From Hyphomicrobiales bacterium (GTDB taxonomy: Bacteria; Pseudomonadota; Alphaproteobacteria; Rhizobiales; Rhodobiaceae), in the NCBI GenBank assembly GCA_002869065.1, contig PKTR01000001.1:549118-613117 (forward strand): a DNA stretch of 64,000 bases, written 5' to 3'. This document shows, piece by piece, positions 41,834-51,865 of the stretch. Position 1 is the first letter of the stretch, and each line of letters opens with the position of its first letter. The notes under the pieces are model-generated. The model was not told where the DNA came from, made no database searches, and saw only the letters and a program-made list of their open reading frames with translations. The position numbers and the translations under genes are program-made.

Positions 41834-42874
41834 TCAGGCTGCCGGCTCGAACGGAATGGACAAGGCTTCCTTTGTCGCAAGCCAGTTCGGCACCGGCAAC
41901 CCCTTTTCCGTCAGGAAGGCGGGGTTGAATAGCTTCGAGGCGTAGCGCGTGCCGTAATCGCAAAGGACCGTCACGATGGTGTGGCCGGGCCCGAGTTCCC
42001 TGGCCATGCGGATTGCGCCGGCGATGTTGATGCCCGACGAGCCGCCAAGGCACAGTCCTTCCTGTTCGACGAGATCGAAGATGATCGGCAGCGCTTCGTT
42101 ATCGCCGATCCGATAGGCGAGATCGACCGGCGCACCCTCCAGATTCGCGGTGATCCGGCCCTGGCCGATCCCTTCCGTGATCGACGAGCCTTCCGAGGCG
42201 AATTCGCCGGTTGTGTAGTAGCTGTAGAGCGCCGCGCCCATCGGGTCGGCGAGGCCGATCTTGATCGCCGGATTGAACTCTTTCAGCCCCATGCCGACGC
42301 CGGCGAGCGTACCGCCCGTGCCAACCGCGCAGATGAACCCGTCGATCTTGCCGTCGGTCTGCTGCCAGATCTCCTTCGCCGTCGTGCGGATATGCCCGTC
42401 GCGATTGGCGACATTGTCGAACTGGTTGGCCCAGATCGCGCCGCCGGGCTCGCTGGCGGCAAGCTGTGCGGCGAGGCGGCCAGACACCTTCACGTAGTTG
42501 TTCGGGTTCTTGTACGGCACCGCAGGAACCTCAATCAATTCGGCGCCATAGAGCCGCAGGGCCTGCTTCTTTTCCTCACTCTGCGTCTCGGGGATGACGA
42601 TGACGGTCCGGTATCCGAGCGCGCGCGCGACCATGCTGAGCCCGATCCCGGTGTTGCCGGCGGTGCCCTCGACGATGACGCCGCCCGGCTCGAGCTGTTT
42701 CTTCGCGATCGCGTCCTCGATGATGAACAGCCCTGCACGGTCCTTAACCGACTGTCCGGGGTTGAGAAATTCGGCCTTGCCGAGGATTTCGCATCCGGTC
42801 AGCTCCGAGGCCCGGTTCAGACGGATGAGGGGCGTGTTGCCGATTGTCTGAAGAACGTTGGCGGACACTTGCAT
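41834..42874 (-). CDS. cysK: Cysteine synthase A (O-acetylserine sulfhydrylase)
   Basis: Makes cysteine from O-acetylserine and sulfide. The 346-aa PLP enzyme has K44 in NPGQSVKDR, the TAGNTG substrate loop and the phosphate-binding GTGGTLAG. It is longer than the enterobacterial CysK (about 320 aa), as is usual in one alphaproteobacterial group. GAGGA lies 10 nt before the ATG. First gene of cysK-alaX-sseA. Confidence 0.93.
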   Translation of the reverse strand: MQVSANVLQTIGNTPLIRLNRASELTGCEILGKAEFLNPGQSVKDRAGLFIIEDAIAKKQLEPGGVIVEGTAGNTGIGLSMVARALGYRTVIVIPETQSEEKKQALRLYGAELIEVPAVPYKNPNNYVKVSGRLAAQLAASEPGGAIWANQFDNVANRDGHIRTTAKEIWQQTDGKIDGFICAVGTGGTLAGVGMGLKEFNPAIKIGLADPMGAALYSYYTTGEFASEGSSITEGIGQGRITANLEGAPVDLAYRIGDNEALPIIFDLVEQEGLCLGGSSGINIAGAIRMARELGPGHTIVTVLCDYGTRYASKLFNPAFLTEKGLPVPNWLATKEALSIPFEPAA

Positions 42875-43219
42875 GATGGTGAAATCCTCAATTGAAAACC
42901 GGCCACCGTCGTGGCCCTCGCTCCTAAAAGCTAGGACTCGGAAGGGGTTAGGACAAGAAATCTGATGCCCTTGATGGGCCTGTCTGCTGGTAGGATTATT
43001 CGCGAAACTCCCAATCTGTGAAAAGCGGATCGTTTCCGGCCCAAGTTGGTGCGGTGGAACGTTTCCACGCGGCGGAACAACGATGGCGAGCCGGCTCGAT
43101 ATTGCCGACATATGGTTCAACACGCTTGCCGCCAGCCGGGCACCTGCTAAACTTCTTTTCAAACGTGACTCTTTTTTGCCGCCAGGGCCGATCGGCCCGG
43201 CTGGCATGAGGACAGTGAC
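42875..43219. other. 345-nt divergent gap between cysK and ppx
   Basis: No gene is seen. An inverted repeat GTGGAA-CGT-TTCCAC lies at 43054-43068 and may be an operator. A hairpin with a GGCCGATCGGCC core, flanked by GCCAG and CTGGC at 43181-43205, ends 14 nt before the ppx start codon and would form in the ppx leader. Confidence 0.45.
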
Positions 43220-44812
43220 TTGGACGATCGGCGTGACGAAACGGCGCCGGTTCGTGGTGACAAGTCCGGCGATGATGAGGCGCGCACGCACAACGATGCG
43301 CAGCCTTCGACGCCGGACAAAGGCGAAACCGGAGATCGGGTGCAGCACCAGTCTGCCTCGAAACGGTCGCGCCGCCGCCGCCGCCGGAAGAGAGGGAAGC
43401 GACACGGCGATGCCGTGGCGTCGCAGACGGTGACTGAAACAGGCGCCGGCGATGGCGCGTGCGCGCAACCAGGTTCCAAGGAAAACGCTCCGAATTCCGT
43501 GACGCCGAACGGCGGCGGCCAAGTTTCTACAAGCGCTGGGGAAGGAAACCCTGCCTCGGCACCGGCAAGCGGCCGCAAGCGGCGGACCCGGGCGCGCCGG
43601 CGTCGTGGCGGCAAGGGCAGCGCGCCGAAACCGCTGCAGACAACGGAATTGCCGAATACCTCGGCGCAGGAATTGGCCGCCGGACAGGCGGCGCCACAAG
43701 CACAATCGGCGCCGGAACAACAGAAACGCGATCCCGGAGCCGACGCACCGCAACAGGGCGCGCGTCGCGTTGCTGCGCCGGCGACACCGCGCCGCAAGCA
43801 GGACCTCTATGCAGCGCTCGATCTCGGCACCAACAATTGCCGTCTTTTGATCGCCGAACCGCTGGAGCGCGGTTTCAAGGTGGTGGATGCATTCTCCCGC
43901 ATCGTCCGGCTGGGCGAGGGGATCTCGCATTCCGGCCGGCTGAGCGACGATGCCATGGACCGGGCGATCTCCGCCCTGCATGTCTGTCGCAAAAAGCTGA
44001 GCGACCGTGGCGTCGAACGCGCCCGGCTAATCGCGACCGAGGCCTGCCGTATCGCCGACAATGGCGAGGGCTTCATCACCCGTATCGAGGAAGAAACCGG
44101 GCTGGCGCTGGAGATCGTCAATCGCGAGACCGAAGCGCGCCTCGCCGTTGCCGGTTGCGCCACGCTGATCGATCGCGAGGCCGAGGGCGTCGTCCTGTTC
44201 GATATCGGCGGCGGCTCATCGGAACTGGTCTGGCTCGACCTGCGCAACCGCACCTATCAGCGCGGTGTGGCGCTGACCCGTTTCATCCGCTCCTGGATGT
44301 CTTTACCACTTGGCGTCGTCACGCTGTCGGAGCGCCATGGCGGGGTTCACGTAACGCCGGAGATCTTCGAGGAAATGGTGGCCGATGTCCTCGAGGCGCT
44401 CGAAGGCTTCGGTGAAGCGGAGTCGCTTGCCAAAGCGGTCGCGCGCGGGCAGGTGCATATGCTCGGCACGTCCGGTACGGTAACGACGCTCGCAGGCATT
44501 CACCTCGATCTCGCACGCTACGATCGTCGCCGGGTCGATGGAACCTGGCTTGAGGGCACCGCCATGACGGCAATGATCCAGAAACTGGTCGCCATGCCGT
44601 TCGAGGAGAGGGTCGCCAATCCTTGCATCGGCGCCGACCGGGCCGATCTGGTGCTCGCCGGCTGTGCGATCCTCGAGGCGATCCATCGTAAATGGCCCTG
44701 TCCGCGCCTGCGGGTTGCCGACAGGGGACTCCGCGAGGGCATTCTGGTCGAACTGATGGCCGCCGACGGCGTCTGGCGGCGGCGGCGTTCGCGCACACGC
44801 CGGCCTCGTTGA
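43220..44812 (+). CDS. Ppx/GppA family phosphatase with Arg-rich N-terminal extension
   Basis: Exopolyphosphatase or pppGpp phosphohydrolase of the ASKHA fold (530 aa). The catalytic part begins near residue 195 with [17 protein letters not shown] and includes [10 protein letters not shown] and [12 protein letters not shown]. About 190 residues precede it: low-complexity, Pro/Ala/Gln-rich, with arginine clusters at 49-61 and 119-132, probably nucleic-acid or polyphosphate binding. The start is a TTG at 43220 with GAGG 8 nt upstream; a later start inside the extension cannot be excluded. It is followed by rlmE after 17 nt. Confidence 0.85.
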   Translation: MDDRRDETAPVRGDKSGDDEARTHNDAQPSTPDKGETGDRVQHQSASKRSRRRRRRKRGKRHGDAVASQTVTETGAGDGACAQPGSKENAPNSVTPNGGGQVSTSAGEGNPASAPASGRKRRTRARRRRGGKGSAPKPLQTTELPNTSAQELAAGQAAPQAQSAPEQQKRDPGADAPQQGARRVAAPATPRRKQDLYAALDLGTNNCRLLIAEPLERGFKVVDAFSRIVRLGEGISHSGRLSDDAMDRAISALHVCRKKLSDRGVERARLIATEACRIADNGEGFITRIEEETGLALEIVNRETEARLAVAGCATLIDREAEGVVLFDIGGGSSELVWLDLRNRTYQRGVALTRFIRSWMSLPLGVVTLSERHGGVHVTPEIFEEMVADVLEALEGFGEAESLAKAVARGQVHMLGTSGTVTTLAGIHLDLARYDRRRVDGTWLEGTAMTAMIQKLVAMPFEERVANPCIGADRADLVLAGCAILEAIHRKWPCPRLRVADRGLREGILVELMAADGVWRRRRSRTRRPR

Positions 44813-44829
44813 GAACAGGAGAGGACGCG

Positions 44830-45594
44830 ATGAGCCAGAAATCCGGAGAACGCGGCAGCAGCGGACGCGGCAGCAGTGGACGGGGCATCAAGCAGCGCCT
44901 CAAGACCGCCAAGAAGCGCACGCCGTCGTCGCAACGCTGGCTCGAGCGACAGCTGAACGATCCCTACGTCGCGCGGGCAAAGGCCGAAGGATACCGGTCG
45001 CGCGCCGCCTACAAGCTGCTCGAGATCGACGACAAGCACAATCTGTTGAAGAAGGGCATGCGGGTGGTCGACCTCGGCGCCGCGCCCGGCGGCTGGTCGC
45101 AGGTCTCCGTCGCCCGCACCGGTTCGACGGACGACAACATTCTGGTCGTCGGCATCGACTATCTCGGCATGGAGCCGATCGCCGGGGTGACGCTGCTGGA
45201 AAAGGATTTCCTCGACGACGATGCACCCGACATGCTGCGCGACGCACTTGGTGGTCACAACGCCGATATCGTGCTCTCGGACATGGCAGCACCGACGACG
45301 GGCCACAAGAAGACCGACCACCTTCGCATCATGCATTTATGCGAAGTGGCGCTTGAATTCGCCCGCGAGGTGCTCGTGCCTGGCGGGGCTTTCCTTGCCA
45401 AGGTTTTTCAGGGCGGGACCGAGCACACGCTGCTTGCCGACCTGAAACGGGATTTCACCGCCGTCTTCCACGTCAAGCCGGCCGCGAGCCGCGCCGATTC
45501 CGCCGAGCTCTATGTGCTGGCCAAGGGGTTCCGTGGGCGGCGCGACGACGACCGCGGCGACCGCGACGAAATGAATATCAGCGAAGACGAATGA
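44830..45594 (+). CDS. rlmE: 23S rRNA (uridine-2'-O)-methyltransferase RlmE (FtsJ)
   Basis: Methylates U2552 of 23S rRNA in the late 50S subunit. The 254-aa product has the SAM-binding [13 protein letters not shown] and a K-D-K-E tetrad: K in RAAYKLLE, D in VLSDMAAP, K in FLAKVFQG, E in [10 protein letters not shown]. The N-terminus has a [10 protein letters not shown] repeat and basic residues, and the C-terminus is Arg/Asp rich. AGGAGAGG precedes the ATG. Confidence 0.95.
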   Translation: MSQKSGERGSSGRGSSGRGIKQRLKTAKKRTPSSQRWLERQLNDPYVARAKAEGYRSRAAYKLLEIDDKHNLLKKGMRVVDLGAAPGGWSQVSVARTGSTDDNILVVGIDYLGMEPIAGVTLLEKDFLDDDAPDMLRDALGGHNADIVLSDMAAPTTGHKKTDHLRIMHLCEVALEFAREVLVPGGAFLAKVFQGGTEHTLLADLKRDFTAVFHVKPAASRADSAELYVLAKGFRGRRDDDRGDRDEMNISEDE

Positions 45595-45638
45595 ATATCG
45601 CCCGGCGGCTTTCCAAGTCGCCGGTCGCGTGATATTCA
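45592..45638 (+). other. Hairpin spanning the rlmE stop codon
   Basis: TGAATATC (45592-45599, which includes the stop TGA) pairs with GATATTCA (45631-45638). Inside it, CCGGCG (45602-45607) pairs with CGCCGG (45619-45624). No T-run follows. It lies about 96 nt upstream of guaB and may affect mRNA stability or processing. Confidence 0.5.
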
Positions 45639-45695
45639 CCACCGCCAATCTTTTCAGCCTGTGCCGATTCCATCGGGTGCCTCCATTTTTCGTGA

Positions 45696-47237
<1,542 letters not shown>

Positions 47238-47265
47238 TCGCGCTACGACGCAGTGAACGAAAAAC

Positions 47266-47303
47266 AAAAACCGCGGTCGAAGCAAATTCGACCGCGGTTT
47301 TTT
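47266..47303. terminator. Bidirectional terminator between guaB and bpt
   Basis: A 16-bp perfect stem (AAAAACCGCGGTCGAA, loop GCAAA, TTCGACCGCGGTTTTT) has T-runs on both strands, serving the convergent guaB and bpt genes. Confidence 0.92.
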
Positions 47304-47320
47304 GTTACCGAGATGGCGGT

Positions 47321-48067
47321 TCAGTCCTGCCGGATCCAGCCGTGCGCCGTCAGCATTTCCTGCGGCCGAAAGCGGGCCTTGTAGTCCATCTTGGTCGATC
47401 CTTCGACCCAATAGCCGAGATAGACATAAGGAAGGCCCATGCGCCGCGCTCGTCGGATATGTTCGAGGATCATGTAGGTGCCGAAGCTGCGCTCGGGCCG
47501 GCTGGTGTCGAAGAACGAGTAGACCATCGATAACCCGTCGGAGAGGATGTCGGTAAGCGCGACCCCCAGGAGCGGACCATCGCCGACACCGGTGATACCG
47601 CTGTCGACACCGCGCGGACGATATTCGACGATCATCGTGTCGACATGGGTGTCCTCGATCATCATCGCATAATCCTTGACGCTCATGTCGGCCATGCCGC
47701 CATCGGCATGACGCGCGTCGAGATAGTCGCGAAACAGATCGTATTGTTCAGAGGTTGGCTCCAGCGCCATTTCCGTTCCGATAATGTCGGTATTGGCAGC
47801 CTCGACGCGGCGGAATGACTTCGTTTCGTGAAAGGCATCGACGACGACACGCACTGAAACGCAGGACCGGCAGTTCTCGCAGGCCGGACGATAGGCGATG
47901 TTCTGGCTGCGGCGGAAACCACCCTGGGTGAGAATGTCGTTCAGCGTTGCCGCGCGTTCACCGATCAGGTGCGTGAACACTTTCCGTTCCATGCGATCCG
48001 CCAGATAAGGGCACACAGCAGGGGCGGTCAGATAAAACTGAGGATTGTCGATCATGTGCCGCGTCAT
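47321..48067 (-). CDS. bpt: Aspartate/glutamate leucyltransferase Bpt (arginyl-transferase family)
   Basis: Aminoacyl-tRNA-protein transferase (248 aa) that adds leucine to proteins with N-terminal Asp or Glu, marking them for ClpS/ClpAP (N-degron pathway). The N-terminal domain contains [12 protein letters not shown] and the cysteine cluster CENCRSC, and the C-terminal domain has the SMVYSFFD and [10 protein letters not shown] segments. The ATG at 48067 gives the standard N-terminus; in-frame starts at 48085 and 48094 are possible. It is the last gene of the hemB cluster. Confidence 0.92.
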   Translation of the reverse strand: MTRHMIDNPQFYLTAPAVCPYLADRMERKVFTHLIGERAATLNDILTQGGFRRSQNIAYRPACENCRSCVSVRVVVDAFHETKSFRRVEAANTDIIGTEMALEPTSEQYDLFRDYLDARHADGGMADMSVKDYAMMIEDTHVDTMIVEYRPRGVDSGITGVGDGPLLGVALTDILSDGLSMVYSFFDTSRPERSFGTYMILEHIRRARRMGLPYVYLGYWVEGSTKMDYKARFRPQEMLTAHGWIRQD

Positions 48068-48117
48068 GGCGGTCTGCGACTCCATCAATGCCAAAATATG
48101 ATCTGATCACGACGACA

Positions 48118-49941
48118 TCATAAACCATAGTATAGTGGCACGGTGATGGTGAAGACTATCCAGAGAAGTACGACCAAAGGGATGCCGGCAATGAGAAAAT
48201 CGGCAAACCGATAGTTACCGGGACCCATGACCAAAAGGTTCGTCTGATAGCCGATCGGCGTCGCAAACGAACAATTGGCCGCCAGAATGACCGCCACCAC
48301 GAAGGGCTCCGCCGGCAACCCGCCGCGCGCTGCGATACCAAGCGCGATTGGCGTGAAAAGAACCGCGGTTGCATTGTTCGACAAAAGGTTGGTCAGGATT
48401 GCGATCAACAGGAAAAACCCGGATATCAGCATCAGCGGAGGCTGACCTTCCATCAGCGCGACGACGCCATCGGCAATCGCACGCGCGCCGCCGGTCGCGT
48501 CCAGCGCGGCTGCATTGGCGATCGACGCTCCGACCATCATGTAGATCCGGCTGTCGAGGGCGCGCATCGCCTGGCGCGTGTTGATGCAGCCAGACGCGAG
48601 CATCGCGAAAGCGCCGACGATGGCGGCTGAAACGATCGGCACGAGGCCGCTGGCCGCGGCCGCCACGACCGCACCGAAGATAGCGAGTGCCCGAGGCGCG
48701 TTCGCCCGGCGCGGGACATCCGCCGTCGACCATTCCATGATCAGGATGTCGTGGCTGTTGCGCAGGGTCTCGATGTCGTCGTGATCGCCGGCCAGAAGCA
48801 ACACGTCGCCGGCCTCGAGCAGGATATCCGACATCGCCATGCGCGGCATCCGCGAGCGGCGCTGAATGCCGAGCACCACGCAGCAGATCGTTGCCTGCAA
48901 CCCGGCCTGAACGATGGTCCGCCCGATGAGGCGAGAACCCGGCGCGACGACCGCTTCGGCGAGCATCAGGTCGTCGCCGTCGACGGGGGAACGGGCCTCG
49001 GGCCGCATCGCCTGTGAGGCAAACACGCGGTGTTCGGCGAGCGCGTTGCGCAGTTGCTGGCGGGTGGCGGCGACGACAACACGATCACCCTCGGCAAGCG
49101 TCGTGCTGGCATAGGGCGGCAGGAACGGCGTTTCACCGCGCAGGATCAGGCGGACGGTCATATCGCCGAGTTCGTCGAACATGCCGGCGACCGGCTTGGC
49201 GCCGACCAGCGGATGACCCGGGCCGATTTCGATCTGGGCAATGAACTGCTTGCCGGACGGGCGGCTGGTATCGGTGACGGCGGCCCGGTTGCGCATCAAC
49301 CATGGCACGATGAAAAGGGCGTACCCGGCGCCGGCGAGCGCAAGCGTTGTGCCGATCGGCGTGAAGGAGAAGAAATCGAGCGTGACCACACCCGATCCGG
49401 CGGCAACATCGGCGACCAGCAGGTTGGTCGAAGAGCCGATGATCGTCGTCATGCCGCCAAGAATGGTGATGAAGGACAGCGGCATCAGGATCTGCGACGT
49501 CGACCTGCTCTGCGCCTGCGCAAGCGCGGTTAGAACCGGCAGCGCCATCACCACGACGGGGGTGTTGTTGAGTAACGCGCTCAGCACGCCGGTCCCGAGC
49601 AGCAGGACATAGAGCACGATCGTGCCGTGCCGTCGGCCCCAGTCGGCGATCATCTGGCCGGGGGTTTCCAGTGCATCGGTGTGGAACAGTGCCTGTCCGA
49701 TAACCAGCAGGCAGAGAATCGTGATGAGGGCAGGGTTGGCGAAGCCTGCGAGGAGGTCGCCAGGTCCCAGGGCCACACCGGACGGAGTTGTTGCCGGAAA
49801 CAATGCGAAGATGACGATAAGAGACGCGACCGAACCAAGCGAGATCACCTCGATCGGCACGCGTTCCCACGCGTAGAGCACGATCGTCAAGGCGATCACG
49901 GCGAATGTCAGGACCATTGCGGGGTCCGGCATCGTGCTCAC
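48118..49941 (-). CDS. SLC13/DASS-type anion transporter with two RCK_C domains
   Basis: Membrane transporter (607 aa) of the divalent-anion:Na+ symporter superfamily, of the subtype with cytoplasmic TrkA-C (RCK_C) domains. N-terminal helices (about 10-215) carry the signature ending TTIIGSSTNLL. Two RCK_C domains follow at about 225-305 and 325-405. A second helical half has LSNNATAVLFTPIALG and SFATPIGYQTNLLVMGPG. The substrate is unknown; sulfate or dicarboxylate are common for this type. The start is a GTG with AGGAG 8 nt upstream. Confidence 0.88.
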   Translation of the reverse strand: MSTMPDPAMVLTFAVIALTIVLYAWERVPIEVISLGSVASLIVIFALFPATTPSGVALGPGDLLAGFANPALITILCLLVIGQALFHTDALETPGQMIADWGRRHGTIVLYVLLLGTGVLSALLNNTPVVVMALPVLTALAQAQSRSTSQILMPLSFITILGGMTTIIGSSTNLLVADVAAGSGVVTLDFFSFTPIGTTLALAGAGYALFIVPWLMRNRAAVTDTSRPSGKQFIAQIEIGPGHPLVGAKPVAGMFDELGDMTVRLILRGETPFLPPYASTTLAEGDRVVVAATRQQLRNALAEHRVFASQAMRPEARSPVDGDDLMLAEAVVAPGSRLIGRTIVQAGLQATICCVVLGIQRRSRMPRMAMSDILLEAGDVLLLAGDHDDIETLRNSHDILIMEWSTADVPRRANAPRALAIFGAVVAAAASGLVPIVSAAIVGAFAMLASGCINTRQAMRALDSRIYMMVGASIANAAALDATGGARAIADGVVALMEGQPPLMLISGFFLLIAILTNLLSNNATAVLFTPIALGIAARGGLPAEPFVVAVILAANCSFATPIGYQTNLLVMGPGNYRFADFLIAGIPLVVLLWIVFTITVPLYYGL

Positions 49942-50024
49942 GGTTTTGGCTCCTGCCGTTCCTCACACGGGGAGGGCGGGCGCCGATCCCCATGCGTGGA
50001 CCATCGACGGCAGGAAGCCCGGCG

Positions 50025-50528
50025 TCAATAGCTGCGTGAGAGAGCCGTCGCGTCGAGCACAACCGTACCCAGCACGATATCGTGCAGGCAGCGCTTGCGG
50101 TCGCTGATCAGCGAAACGATGAGCACCAGCGGCGTCAGAAAGGTGACCGACAGCCAATAAAGAATGGCATGAACGGCGGCCAGCAGCGGATACATCCGGC
50201 CGCCGTGCCAAAGCCGCATTTCAAGCCCCATCGCGCGCATGCCGGGCGTCGCCGAGGTCGGGCCGCCAAGCGTGAAGGCACTGTAGATGAGGGCGACCGC
50301 CTGCCACAGGAAGGCATAGAGCAGCCATCCGAGCCCGAAGGTGAACAGGCCGAGGAAGAACACGATGACACCGGACGCGAGGGTCAGGATCGCAATTGCG
50401 GCCACGTCGAGCAGGAACGCGAAGATGCGCCGACGGCGCACGTCGGAGAACAATTCCGGCTGATCGATCGGATCGAAAACGAAATCGCGCCCCTCGAGGC
50501 TTTCCGTGGTGTCGTGGCTATGGGTCAT
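50025..50528 (-). CDS. RDD family membrane protein
   Basis: A 167-aa inner-membrane protein. The N-terminal cytoplasmic segment is acidic. The RDD signature is degenerate (RRRRIFAFLLDVAA). Helices lie at about 35-60, 65-90 and 115-140, with the second conserved segment RKRCLHDIVLGTVV. Function is unknown, although hemB-RDD-bpt neighbourhoods are common in Rhizobiales. AAGGA precedes the ATG. Confidence 0.88.
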   Translation of the reverse strand: MTHSHDTTESLEGRDFVFDPIDQPELFSDVRRRRIFAFLLDVAAIAILTLASGVIVFFLGLFTFGLGWLLYAFLWQAVALIYSAFTLGGPTSATPGMRAMGLEMRLWHGGRMYPLLAAVHAILYWLSVTFLTPLVLIVSLISDRKRCLHDIVLGTVVLDATALSRSY

Positions 50529-50617
50529 AGTGTCCTTGCCCTCCTGAACGGACAAAAACATGGGGATTATCGTCGGGATTTTCAATCCGCTGGCGCCCGG
50601 GCCTTTTCCGCTGCCGG

Positions 50618-51865
50618 TCAGAACTCGGTTTCGGCGACATCGAGCCGATGCACGATATGGCCGGCCGCCTCCAGCGCTGAAATGATCTCGGTCGCGTGCG
50701 CGGCATCGCGGGTTTCGATCGTGACGTCGACCGATGCCCCCTTGGCCGGGACATCGAGGAACATTCGATGGTGCGAAACGTCGAGAATGTTGCCACCGAG
50801 TCGGCCGATCAGTGTCGCGATCTCGCCGAGAATGCCCGGCCGGTCGGTGGTCAATGCGCGGATGGCAACGATACGGTCTTCTCGCGCCAGCTCGCGTACC
50901 ATGATCGAGGCAAGCACACGCGGGTCGATATTGCCGCCGCACAGAACGAGCCCGATATGCCGTCCGACGAACCGGTCAGGTGCGGCAAGCAGCGCGGCAA
51001 GCCCCGCCGCGCCGGCGCCTTCGGCCATCGTCTTCTGCAAGGTCAGGAAGGCATTCACGGCCCGTTCCAGATGAGATTCGTCGACCAGAATGATGTCATC
51101 GACAAACTCCCTCACGATGGGTGCGGTCAGCTTGCCCACGGTCTTGACCGCAATGCCTTCGGCGAGCGTCAACCCGCCGCCGCGTGGTGGTTCGCCATGA
51201 AGAGAACACCACATCGAGGGATAGAGTGCGGCTTCGACGCCGATCACCTGAATGTCCGGTTTGATCGCCTTTGCCGCGATCGCCATTCCGGAAATGAGCC
51301 CGCCGCCGCCGATCGGCACGACCAGCGTGTCGATGGCGGGATCGTCTTGCAGCATTTCAAGCGCAATCGTGCCCTGGCCCCGGATCACGTCCGGATCGTC
51401 GAACGGGTGAACCCAGGTCAGCCCCTCGGCCTCGCGGATCCGTTCGGCCTCGGCGTGCGCCTCGTCGAGCGTTTCGCCGTGCAGGACCACCCGCGCCCCG
51501 CGCGACCGGGTTGCCGCGACCTTCACGAAGGGCGTTGCCGTCGGCATGACGATGGTCGCCGGAATGCCGAGCCGTTCGGCGTGGTAGGCGACGGCCTGCG
51601 CATGATTGCCCGCCGACATGGCGATGACGCCGCGTTTGGCCACAGCCGGGTCAAGCGCCGTCAGCTTGACCAGCGCGCCGCGTTCCTTGAACGCGTTGGT
51701 GACCTGCATGTTCTCGTATTTGACCGCGATTGTGGCGTGGGTCAGCGCCGACAGCTTCGGCGCGGCCAAGAGCGGCGTGCGTACCACTGCGCCGCGGATG
51801 ATCTCCGCGGCCGCTTCGATGTCGGCGAGTGTCGGCGTCGGCTGCGGTTCTGACTTCGTATTCAT
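50618..51865 (-). CDS. ilvA: Threonine ammonia-lyase (threonine dehydratase)
   Basis: PLP enzyme (415 aa) that deaminates threonine to 2-oxobutanoate, the first step toward isoleucine. K60 in NAFKERGAL binds PLP, followed by SAGNHAQAVAY and the phosphate-binding GGGGLISG. A single ACT domain covers about 335-415. One ACT-like domain and no second copy fits the shorter class rather than the enterobacterial biosynthetic form. Its ATG overlaps the stop of the upstream permease by 4 nt (ATGA). Confidence 0.93.
   Translation of the reverse strand: MNTKSEPQPTPTLADIEAAAEIIRGAVVRTPLLAAPKLSALTHATIAVKYENMQVTNAFKERGALVKLTALDPAVAKRGVIAMSAGNHAQAVAYHAERLGIPATIVMPTATPFVKVAATRSRGARVVLHGETLDEAHAEAERIREAEGLTWVHPFDDPDVIRGQGTIALEMLQDDPAIDTLVVPIGGGGLISGMAIAAKAIKPDIQVIGVEAALYPSMWCSLHGEPPRGGGLTLAEGIAVKTVGKLTAPIVREFVDDIILVDESHLERAVNAFLTLQKTMAEGAGAAGLAALLAAPDRFVGRHIGLVLCGGNIDPRVLASIMVRELAREDRIVAIRALTTDRPGILGEIATLIGRLGGNILDVSHHRMFLDVPAKGASVDVTIETRDAAHATEIISALEAAGHIVHRLDVAETEF

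Noticed and set aside
43181-43205. Hairpin before ppx as a transcription terminator
   Set aside because: No T-run follows on either strand, and the T-run at 43170-43177 precedes the stem on the plus strand.
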